Shown here: positions 1 through 6,557 of the stretch, one piece after another
Layout: the number at the start of each line of letters is the position of its first letter
How positions within the stretch are numbered: the stretch's first letter is position 1
DNA from: Rhodococcus coprophilus NBRC 100603
GTDB taxonomy: Bacteria; Actinomycetota; Actinomycetes; Mycobacteriales; Mycobacteriaceae
DNA: 64,000 nucleotides
NCBI RefSeq assembly: GCF_001895045.1
Contig: NZ_BDAM01000005.1
Location: 434,001 to 498,000, forward strand
Reading direction: 5' to 3'
Notes under the pieces: generated by a model
The model's database searches: none
What the model saw: only the letters and a program-made list of their open reading frames with translations
Told to the model about the DNA's origin: nothing
Program-made: the position numbers and the translations under genes

Positions 1-73
1 CCGGAGTCGCGAGACCGAGTGCGAAGACGGTCGCGGGGACGAGGACGGTTCGTGCCAGAGCCTTACGAAGCAT
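1..73 (-). CDS. N-terminus of a secreted protein (partial, runs off left edge)
   Basis: Only the first 24 codons are inside the window. They read as a classical Sec signal peptide start: a basic n-region (LRKALAR) followed by a hydrophobic stretch (TVLVPATVFALGLA). An AGGGA Shine-Dalgarno lies about 8 nt before the ATG at 73. The mature part is missing, so no function can be given. The upstream region (74-254) holds no gene but carries two near-identical direct repeats, GGATTCACTGG (91-101) and GGATCACTGG (107-116), which may belong to its promoter. Confidence 0.6.
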   Translation of the reverse strand, partial: MLRKALARTVLVPATVFALGLATP

Positions 74-254
74 TGCTGCATCCCTAGGTCGGATTCACTG
101 GTTGTCGGATCACTGGATACCGTGTCGATCGGGAATGCTAGCCGTGTATCTCTCTGTCCGCGCGGCAAATCGCGCACGCCGCCGGACGCGTTGCGCACCT
201 GGAGATCGCACCCACAGCACAGGACGCCGATAGGGCGTAGCCGCCGAACGGGTC

Positions 255-1112
255 TCACTCCGCCCGCGGGTTTTCGCGGGAGTACCGATCGGCGAACGCG
301 CCGGGAGTCATGCCCACGACATTCTTGAAGTCCCGTACGAAATGCGGTTGATCGGCATATCCGAGGACCGCCGCGACCTCCGAGAGCGAAGCGGGCTTCT
401 CGCGCAGGCGCCCGGCGGCTTCCTGGAGGCGCCGGCGCTGGATGAGCCATTTCGGAGTCAGGCCGATGCGCCGGTGCACGAGTCGCTGCAAGGCGCGCTC
501 CGAAAGCCCGAACTCGTTGCGCACCTGCTCCACGCGCAGCACGTCCGGGTTGTCCTCCACGAACGCGACGACGCGGTTGACGAGACGACCCTCGTCGTCG
601 ACCGGCAGGTAGGAGCGAAGGACGTCGTCGTAGGCGGCCGTGGCGCTTCGGTGCGCGCCGGGGGAGCGTGGATCCCGCCGCATCACCTCCCGGATCTGCT
701 CGACGGTGTCGCGACCGGCGTCGCCGAGCACTTCGCTCACGTCGACCACGCGGTCGGTGAACGCGGCGAGTTCGACGCCGGTCAGGAGGGCACCTGCGGC
801 GGGAGTGAGCATCACGCCGACAGCCCAGCCGTCGCCGGTGAGCACGGTCGTCGACAGGCCGGACTCGACACCGTAGAACCGGGCGTACTCATCGGTGATC
901 ACGATCAGGCACACGGGATACCGGAGCACGTGCTGCGGCGCGTCTCTTCCCTGCGGTACCCGCCACACCGGAATCCAGTAGCGCGACACCAGCTCGCGCA
1001 GGTCCGGTGGGGCCGGATATCGGAAGATCGTGTGGGTTGTGTCGTTCGGGTGTCTGAGATGTGCCCGCTCGATCGGCCCACCCGCGTCGGAACCCCCGGT
1101 GTCGGATTTCAT
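255..1112 (-). CDS. AraC-family transcriptional regulator
   Basis: A 285-residue protein. The C-terminal third is an AraC/XylS double helix-turn-helix: a first HTH around VRNEFGLSERALQRLVHRRIG, then LSEVAAVLGYADQPHFVRDFKNVVGMTPGAFAD, which is the typical second HTH with its conserved GY..Q.HF.R.F....G.TP signature. The N-terminal part looks like the DUF6597-type cupin-like domain common in actinobacterial AraC proteins (weaker call). The reading frame is open further upstream, but the ATG at 1112 has a GAGG five bases before it and clears the divergent gene at 1150. The two genes share a 37-bp intergenic region, so this protein probably controls its neighbour, itself, or both. The ligand is unknown. 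Confidence 0.88.
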   Translation of the reverse strand: MKSDTGGSDAGGPIERAHLRHPNDTTHTIFRYPAPPDLRELVSRYWIPVWRVPQGRDAPQHVLRYPVCLIVITDEYARFYGVESGLSTTVLTGDGWAVGVMLTPAAGALLTGVELAAFTDRVVDVSEVLGDAGRDTVEQIREVMRRDPRSPGAHRSATAAYDDVLRSYLPVDDEGRLVNRVVAFVEDNPDVLRVEQVRNEFGLSERALQRLVHRRIGLTPKWLIQRRRLQEAAGRLREKPASLSEVAAVLGYADQPHFVRDFKNVVGMTPGAFADRYSRENPRAE

Positions 1113-1149
1113 CAATACCTCGTGGTGGGCGAGCACTAGCGTCGCCACC

Positions 1150-1707
1150 ATGAATACAACAGCCGACCGACACAGCGAAGCAGAACGGCCCCTCGGTTCC
1201 GTGGTGAGCGCCGTGGACCCCGCGGCGTGGGATCGCCCGTCACCCTGCGAGGGCTGGACGACACGCGACGTGCTCGCCCACATCATCGACACCCAGCGCG
1301 AGTTCTTCGCCGGCCGCGACATCGACCTCGGGGAGCGTCCGTCGCTCGACGATCCGGCTCGCGCGTGGCGGCAGCACACCGCCCGGGTCGCCGACGTCGT
1401 CGCGGACGAGGGTGTCGTCGACACGGCGTACGACGGGTATTTCGGACCCACGACCATCGGCGCCACGTTCGAGCAGTTCTACATCTGGGACATGATCGTG
1501 CACCGGTGGGACATCGCCACCGGCGCGGGACTGGACGACACCTTCACCGATGCGGAAATCGCGGCGGTGGAAGCGGGCGCCGACAGCTTCGGCGACTCGC
1601 TCTACATGGACGGGGTCTGCGCTCCGGGTGTGGAGGTGCCGGACCGAGCGGATCGCGCCACGCGTCTGCTCGCACGGCTGGGACGCAGCCGCGCCCACGC
1701 CGTCTGA
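1150..1707 (+). CDS. TIGR03086-type DinB/MDMPI-like protein
   Basis: A 185-residue protein of the actinobacterial TIGR03083/TIGR03086 group, related to mycothiol-dependent maleylpyruvate isomerase and DinB four-helix bundles. The motif PSPCEGWTTRDVLAHIIDTQREF near residues 30-52 is the family hallmark and contains the first metal-ligand histidine region. The later FEQFYIWDMIVHRWDIATG carries the H..D metal-binding helix. Family members use mycothiol or a metal centre for thiol-transfer or isomerisation reactions, but the substrate here cannot be told. It diverges from the AraC regulator across 37 bp, which suggests specific control by that regulator. The ATG at 1150 was preferred because an earlier start would overlap the AraC start. 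Confidence 0.78.
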   Translation: MNTTADRHSEAERPLGSVVSAVDPAAWDRPSPCEGWTTRDVLAHIIDTQREFFAGRDIDLGERPSLDDPARAWRQHTARVADVVADEGVVDTAYDGYFGPTTIGATFEQFYIWDMIVHRWDIATGAGLDDTFTDAEIAAVEAGADSFGDSLYMDGVCAPGVEVPDRADRATRLLARLGRSRAHAV

Positions 1708-1748
1708 GCTGAGGGTGCTCGCCCGGCCCGGACGCTAGGGTCGGGCGC

Positions 1749-2657
1749 ATGAGCGAATCGATCGTGGTATCCGAGACGGTTCGAGCGGCGCTGGACGAGC
1801 GTCGCCCGGTGGTCGCTCTCGAATCGACGATCTTCACCCACGGTCTGACCCGGCCCCGCAACGTGGAGGTTGCACTCGCCGCGGAACAGCAGTTGCGGGA
1901 CGCCGGGGTGGTGCCCGCAACAGTGGGTGTGGTCGAGGGCGTTCCCGTCGTCGGCCTCTCTGCACCGCAGATCCGCGCCCTCGGCGACGCCGCAACACCG
2001 GTGGTCAAGATCGGTATCCGCGACCTGCCGGTGGTCGCGGTCAAGCGACTGCACGGCGGAACCACGGTGGCGGCGACGGCACTGCTGGCGCACCGCGCCG
2101 GGGTCGGGGTGTTCGCCACCGGCGGGCTCGGGGGAGTGCACCGCGGCGCCGCCACGACATTCGACGAGAGCGCCGATATCGTTGCGCTGTCGTCGATTCC
2201 GATTGTCGTGGTGAGTGCCGGCGTCAAGTCGGTGCTGGACATCGCGGCCACACTCGAGCGTTTCGAGACACTAGGGGTGACCGTCGTCGGATTCCGCACC
2301 ACCGGCTTCCCTGGCTTCTACATCCGGGACAGCGGTTGCGCGGTCGACGACATCGACTCGCCCGAGGATGCCGCTGCGCTCGCCCGCGCCCGCGACGACC
2401 TCGGTCTGCGGTCGGCGGTGCTGGTGGGCAACCCCGTCGACCCGGCCGCCCAGGTGGACCCGGAGCTACACGACCGCGTTCTCGACGAAGCCGAGCGTGA
2501 GGCGACCACCGCGCGGGTGCGGGGCAAGGACCTCACCCCGTTCCTGCTCGAACACATGCACCGAGCGACCGGCGGGCGCACGCTCGAGACGAACGTCGCT
2601 GCCTACCGGGGCAACGTCGCGCTCGCCGCCGAGATCGCGAAGGCGATGGCGCGCTGA
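1749..2657 (+). CDS. psuG: Pseudouridine-5'-phosphate glycosidase
   Basis: A 302-residue PsuG/IndA-family enzyme, which cleaves the C-glycosidic bond of pseudouridine 5'-phosphate to uracil and ribose 5-phosphate in pseudouridine salvage. The family signatures are clear: VALESTIFTHGLTRPRN near the N-terminus, a VKIGIRDLP segment, GGTTVAAT followed by FATGGLGGVHRGA (lysine and glycine-rich active site), VVSAGVKSVLDI, and the C-terminal NVAAYRGNVALAAEIA region with its conserved asparagine. Length matches the family (about 300 aa). No PsuK kinase lies beside it; the next gene, convergent with a gap of 10 bp, is the NUDIX regulator. How pseudouridine is phosphorylated in this strain is therefore not visible here. 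Confidence 0.95.
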   Translation: MSESIVVSETVRAALDERRPVVALESTIFTHGLTRPRNVEVALAAEQQLRDAGVVPATVGVVEGVPVVGLSAPQIRALGDAATPVVKIGIRDLPVVAVKRLHGGTTVAATALLAHRAGVGVFATGGLGGVHRGAATTFDESADIVALSSIPIVVVSAGVKSVLDIAATLERFETLGVTVVGFRTTGFPGFYIRDSGCAVDDIDSPEDAAALARARDDLGLRSAVLVGNPVDPAAQVDPELHDRVLDEAEREATTARVRGKDLTPFLLEHMHRATGGRTLETNVAAYRGNVALAAEIAKAMAR

Positions 2658-2667
2658 GGCGTACCGG

Positions 2668-3345
2668 TCACTGCAGAAGGAACGCCGTGGTGGCGGGTGG
2701 CAGCGCGACGTCGCGCCGCCGGTAGATCTCGGCGGGGCGCCCGGTGCCCTCCCGGCGGAGTTCGCCGGTGGGCGCCAGGCCGTGGAGCAGGTGCCGACGG
2801 AACGTGTCCTTCGGATAGCGACGGCCGAACACCACTTCGTACAGACGCCGGAGATCGAGGACGGTGAACTCCTCGCCGAGGAACCGCGCCGGGTCCACCG
2901 CCGCCGAATACCGCGCTCGCAGGTCGTCGACGGCGAGTTCGACGATGGTGGCGTGGTCGAAGGCGAGACCGGCGGTGTCGGTGACGGGAGCGAGCCGCGC
3001 GTCGCCTGGGATCTCGGAGACGGGGACGGCCGCGCCGTGCGCCATCGACAGCACCCATCCCCGGTCGTCGCGGTCGGGGTCGTCGAGCATGGCGAGCTGG
3101 TGGAATTCGATGCCGGCGAGCGCGGCCTTGTCGCGGAGGGCTCGCTGTGCGGCGTCGGCGAGCCGTTCTCCGGGACGAAGAAACGTGCCGGGTAGTGCCG
3201 CCGTGCGGTCGGACCGTTCGATGACAAGAACTTTCAGTGTCTCGTCGACGGTGAGCACGGCAACGTCCACGGCCACCGACGGGCGTGGGTAGTCGGTGAG
3301 TGCCTTGCCTCCGCGATCTCTCCAGACGTCCACGTGGTCATTCAA
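2668..3345 (-). CDS. NrtR-like NUDIX-domain transcriptional regulator
   Basis: A 225-residue protein with an N-terminal NUDIX-like domain (about residues 20-150) and a C-terminal winged helix (about 155-222), the architecture of NrtR and NrtR-like regulators of NAD metabolism. The NUDIX box is degenerate: the region around LPGTFLRPGERLADAAQRALRDKAAL keeps the G and R/A framework but lacks the full REUXEE catalytic glutamates, so it should bind rather than hydrolyse its ligand. NrtR proteins sense ADP-ribose. The wing region RRYPKDTFRRHLL resembles the NrtR DNA-binding helix. The frame opens with TTG at 3345; a GTG at 3333 is an alternative. Neither has a clear Shine-Dalgarno. It diverges from an ADP-ribosylglycohydrolase, which fits ADP-ribose sensing. 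Confidence 0.85.
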   Translation of the reverse strand: MNDHVDVWRDRGGKALTDYPRPSVAVDVAVLTVDETLKVLVIERSDRTAALPGTFLRPGERLADAAQRALRDKAALAGIEFHQLAMLDDPDRDDRGWVLSMAHGAAVPVSEIPGDARLAPVTDTAGLAFDHATIVELAVDDLRARYSAAVDPARFLGEEFTVLDLRRLYEVVFGRRYPKDTFRRHLLHGLAPTGELRREGTGRPAEIYRRRDVALPPATTAFLLQ

Positions 3346-3383
3346 TCAAATGTGCGCTAACCTTTGCGCAACATTGATCGAAT
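3340..3383. promoter_or_regulatory. Long inverted repeat, probable operator of the NUDIX regulator
   Basis: The arms are ATTCAATCAAATGTGCGC (3340-3357) and GCGCAACATTGATCGAAT (3366-3383), separated by 8 bp. Fourteen of 18 positions pair; the inner core is TGCGC/GCGCA. The repeat fills the divergent intergenic region, overlaps the TTG start of the NUDIX gene and ends just before the ribosome-binding region of the ADP-ribosylglycohydrolase, so a bound repressor could block both genes. That the NUDIX protein is the binder is inferred from position. Confidence 0.65.
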
Positions 3384-3393
3384 TGGGGTTGCC

Positions 3394-4395
3394 ATGAGGC
3401 TCACGGCAGAACAGAACGACCGCGCGGCAGGGGTCCTGCTCGCCACCGCAGCAGGGGACGCGCTCGGCGCCGGTTACGAATTCACCTACCCCAGGCCGGA
3501 GACGCCGATCGGCATGATCGGTGGGGGCCTCGGGCCGTTCGCTCCGGGCGAATGGACCGACGACACGTCCATGGCACTCGCGATCGCCGAGGTGTCGGCG
3601 ACCGGCGCCGACATCGGATCCCGTGACGGGCTCGATGCCGTCGCCGCACAGTTCGCGCGCTGGTTCGCCTCCCGGCCGAAAGACATCGGGAACCAGACTC
3701 GTGCGGTGCTGAGCGCAGCGCAACCCGACGCGGCGTCGATGACCGAACGGGCACGCGCCCTTGCGGGACGGAAAGGCGGCAACGGATCGCTCATGCGGAC
3801 CGCGCCCGTGGGGATCGGGTTTCTCGACGACGCCGAGCGGTGTGTGGCCGCGGCCCGTGACGTCAGCCTGCTGACACACGACGATCCCCAGGCGGTCGAG
3901 GCATGCATGCTGTGGTCGTTCGCGATCCGGCACGCCGTCCTCCACGGCACCTTCGACGGCGTGGCCACCGGGCTGGTACTGCTGCCGGCAGACGCGGCAG
4001 GACGCTGGTCGACCCTGCTCGAGGAAGCACGCACCGCCCCGGACCCCCGCGTCTTCGACAACAACGGATGGGTGGTCCATGCGCTGCAGACCGCGTGGTG
4101 GGCTGTGTGCCACGCCGAGGAGACCGGCCCCGCACACCTTCCGCAGGCGCTCGAGCTCGCGGTACGTGCAGGACACGACACCGACACGACTGCGGCGATC
4201 GCGGGAGGTCTGCTCGGAGCGCGGTGGGGCGCGTCGGCGGTGCCCGCCGACTGGCAGCGGATCCTGCACGGCTGGCCCGGCTACCGCGCGCAGGACCTCG
4301 TGCGTCTCGGATTGTGCACCGCATGGGCGAGTGTGGACGACGACCGCCGGCGCGACGCCGATGCCGACTACTCGCGGTTCCTCGTGGCGGGGTGA
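3394..4395 (+). CDS. ADP-ribosylglycohydrolase family protein
   Basis: A 333-residue DraG/ARH3-type hydrolase, which removes ADP-ribose from proteins or other acceptors using two Mg ions. The family motifs are in order: GDALGAGYEF at the N-terminus, the metal-binding WTDDTSMALAIAE (T-D-D) near residue 50, KGGNGSLMRTAPVG in the middle, and GHDTDTTAAIAGGLLGARWG (D-x-D-T) near residue 265. Length is normal for the family. The ATG at 3394 follows a GGGG stretch. It is divergently transcribed from an NrtR-like regulator and followed 60 bp later by an iron alcohol dehydrogenase on the same strand. Its acceptor cannot be read from sequence; the product, free ADP-ribose, would be a logical effector for the neighbouring regulator. 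Confidence 0.92.
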   Translation: MRLTAEQNDRAAGVLLATAAGDALGAGYEFTYPRPETPIGMIGGGLGPFAPGEWTDDTSMALAIAEVSATGADIGSRDGLDAVAAQFARWFASRPKDIGNQTRAVLSAAQPDAASMTERARALAGRKGGNGSLMRTAPVGIGFLDDAERCVAAARDVSLLTHDDPQAVEACMLWSFAIRHAVLHGTFDGVATGLVLLPADAAGRWSTLLEEARTAPDPRVFDNNGWVVHALQTAWWAVCHAEETGPAHLPQALELAVRAGHDTDTTAAIAGGLLGARWGASAVPADWQRILHGWPGYRAQDLVRLGLCTAWASVDDDRRRDADADYSRFLVAG

Positions 4396-4455
4396 CTCGG
4401 GCGGCACGGATGGGGTAGACATCCCTGGGACCGAAATGTGACGAAGGGACCCCAC

Positions 4456-5616
4456 GTGGCCGTACCCATTGCTCTTCCCCGCGTGATGCGCATCGGCGGG
4501 GGCGCCGTCGACGAGATCGGTGAGGTGGTGGCCGGACTCGGCCTGTCCCGTCCACTGGTCGTGACCGACCGGTTCCTGGTCGGGACCGGCGCCGTGGAGC
4601 GGATGGTGTCGCGCCTCGAGGCGGCCGGGCTCGCAGCGGCAGTGTTCGCCGATACGGTCCCCGATCCCACCACCGACTCCCTCGTCGCAGGACTCGAGGC
4701 AGTCGCGGCCCACGACGCCGATTGCGTCATCGGTTTCGGTGGCGGCAGCCCGATGGACACCGCCAAGGCGCTCGGGTTGCTGGCCGTCCACGGTGGGCAG
4801 ATGAGCGACTACAAGGCACCCCGCGTCAACAACGGCCCGGCGCTGCCCGTCGTCGCGGTCCCGACTACCGCCGGAAGTGGTTCGGAAGCAACGCAATTCA
4901 CTGTCATCAGCGACAGTGTCACCAACGAGAAGATGCTCTGCCCTGGTGCGGCGTTCCTTCCGATCGCAGCGGTGGTCGACTACCGGTTGACGCTGACGAT
5001 GCCGCCGCGCTTGACCGCCGACACGGGGGTGGATGCACTCACCCACGCGATCGAGGCCTACGTCAGCAAGAAGGCGAATCCGTTCTCCGACACGTTGGCC
5101 CTCGCTGCGATCGAAACGATCGGAAAGGTGCTGCGCCGCGTCTATGAGAACGGCAACGACGAGGACGCGCGGGAACAGATGATGTTCGCGGCCACCCAGG
5201 CAGGTGTCGCGTTCTCGAACTCGAGCGTCGCGCTGGTCCACGGAATGAGTCGGCCGATCGGAGCGCACTTCCACGTCGCCCACGGGTTGTCGAACGCGAT
5301 GCTGTTTCCCGCGGTGACCGCGTTCTCGGTGCGGGCGGCCGAATCCCGCTATGCGGACTGTGCCCGCGCGCTCGGCGTCGCCTCACCCGATGACCGCGAC
5401 GCCACCGCGGCCGACAACCTGGTGGCCGCACTGGCGGAACTGTGCCGCGATGTCGAGGTGCCGACCCCTCGTGCGTACGGCATCGACAAACGCGACTGGG
5501 ACACGTTGGTGCCACTCATGGCCGAGCAGGCACTCGCATCGGGATCGCCGAACAACAATCCGATCGTGCCCACCGAGGAAGAGATCCGCGACCTGTACGC
5601 CCGGATCTACGACTGA
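4456..5616 (+). CDS. Iron-containing (type III) alcohol dehydrogenase
   Basis: A 386-residue NAD(P)-dependent dehydrogenase of the Fe-ADH family. Visible motifs are the nucleotide-binding GFGGGSPMDTAKAL near residue 95, PTTAGSGSEAT near 140, the first metal region TGVDALTHAIEAYVS (Asp and His ligands) near 195, and ALVHGMSRPIGAHFHVAHGLSNAMLFP near 260-285 with the two C-terminal histidine ligands. GTG at 4456 was chosen over the in-frame GTG at 4438 because AAGGGA sits 7 nt before it. It may be cotranscribed with the ADP-ribosylglycohydrolase 60 bp upstream. Substrate is not predictable; related enzymes act on short-chain alcohols, lactaldehyde or methanol. Confidence 0.92.
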   Translation: MAVPIALPRVMRIGGGAVDEIGEVVAGLGLSRPLVVTDRFLVGTGAVERMVSRLEAAGLAAAVFADTVPDPTTDSLVAGLEAVAAHDADCVIGFGGGSPMDTAKALGLLAVHGGQMSDYKAPRVNNGPALPVVAVPTTAGSGSEATQFTVISDSVTNEKMLCPGAAFLPIAAVVDYRLTLTMPPRLTADTGVDALTHAIEAYVSKKANPFSDTLALAAIETIGKVLRRVYENGNDEDAREQMMFAATQAGVAFSNSSVALVHGMSRPIGAHFHVAHGLSNAMLFPAVTAFSVRAAESRYADCARALGVASPDDRDATAADNLVAALAELCRDVEVPTPRAYGIDKRDWDTLVPLMAEQALASGSPNNNPIVPTEEEIRDLYARIYD

Positions 5617-5651
5617 CGGCAGATCCGGGCGTGGCGGCAGGGTGAAAAGGT

Positions 5652-5840
5652 CTACTCGGGTGCCTGGTCGTCGGGCTCGACAGGCTCGGTTTCCTCACGA
5701 TCCGACGGGCTACCGGCCTTACCTTCCCGCTCGTGCTCGGCTTCGACGCGTTCTTCCATGTCGTCCACCAGTCGCGAGATCTTCTCGCCGGTGAGGTCGT
5801 CGTTGTCGGCAGGGGTGCCCGGTCGCTCGGATTCAGCCAT
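5652..5840 (-). CDS. Small acidic hypothetical protein
   Basis: A 62-residue protein with about 25 acidic residues and no hydrophobic core, so probably disordered apart from one amphipathic stretch (residues about 17-37, KISRLVDDMEERVEAEHERE). The ATG at 5840 has AAAGGAC 8 nt upstream, which is a good reason to accept it as a real gene. It lies alone between the convergent alcohol dehydrogenase and the divergent carbonic anhydrase. It lacks the C-terminal GGE/GGQ of Pup, so it is not the prokaryotic ubiquitin-like protein. No function is proposed. Confidence 0.6.
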   Translation of the reverse strand: MAESERPGTPADNDDLTGEKISRLVDDMEERVEAEHEREGKAGSPSDREETEPVEPDDQAPE

Positions 5841-6051
5841 CGAAATCCGTCCTTTCGTGAAGTTGCCCGGCGCGGGACCGCGCCCGTGCTCGGGACAGCA
5901 CTTGCGATACCCGGGGTGTGGGTCGACGAAACCGGCGCGAGGCGAATCCCACACCGGGGTGCGTTCGGATCAGGGCGATCGGAGCGCTGGCAGACCGCGT
6001 GAGATCGGCGGATGATGGTACGACCCTGCCCGACGACGTGGAGATGAGCGC

Positions 6052-6552
6052 GTGACAGTCACCGACGAATACCTGCAGAACAACGAGTCGTACGCCGCCG
6101 GGTTCTCCGGCCCGCTGCCGCTGCCACCGAGCAGACACATCGCCGTCGTCGCCTGCATGGATGCACGCCTCGATGTGAGTCGTGCCCTCGGAATCGCGGA
6201 GGGCGAGGCCCACGTGATCCGCAATGCCGGCGGCGCCGTGACGGACGACGTGATCCGTTCACTCGCCATCAGCCGACGGCTGCTCGGCACCGAGGAGATC
6301 GTGCTGATCCATCACACCGACTGCGGCATGCTGACCTTCGCCGACGACGAGTTCACCCGCGCCGTCGAAGAGGACACCGGGATCCGGCCTCAGTGGGCCC
6401 CGGAGAGCTTCCGCGACCCGGAGGAGGACGTGCGTCAGTCGATGCGCCGGATCGAGGTGAGCCCGTTCGTCACCGAGCCGACGTCGCTCCGCGGATTCGT
6501 GTTCGACGTCGCCACGGGAAGGTTGAACGAGGTCGCGCGCGAGAGTTCCTGA
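6052..6552 (+). CDS. Beta-class carbonic anhydrase
   Basis: A 166-residue beta-carbonic anhydrase interconverting CO2 and bicarbonate in the cytoplasm. The zinc ligands are Cys35 in ACMDARLDV (C-x-D-x-R, with the Asp37/Arg39 dyad), His88 and Cys91 in IHHTDCGML (H-x2-C). It is a short form resembling mycobacterial Rv1284. The GTG start at 6052 is preceded by GGAGA. Its end lies 5 bp from the convergent EF-G-like gene. Confidence 0.93.
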   Translation: MTVTDEYLQNNESYAAGFSGPLPLPPSRHIAVVACMDARLDVSRALGIAEGEAHVIRNAGGAVTDDVIRSLAISRRLLGTEEIVLIHHTDCGMLTFADDEFTRAVEEDTGIRPQWAPESFRDPEEDVRQSMRRIEVSPFVTEPTSLRGFVFDVATGRLNEVARESS

Positions 6553-6557
6553 CGAGA

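Noticed and set aside
255-1466. 403-codon version of the AraC regulator
   Set aside because: The upstream 118 codons are antisense to the divergent gene, and the ATG at 1112 has a proper Shine-Dalgarno.
3346-5283. 645-codon minus-strand frame across ADP-ribosylglycohydrolase and alcohol dehydrogenase
   Set aside because: Spans two real plus-strand genes with clear motifs; codon-bias artefact.
5652-5840. Prokaryotic ubiquitin-like protein Pup
   Set aside because: Size and acidity fit, but the C-terminus ends in DDQAPE, not GGE or GGQ, and no proteasome genes are nearby.
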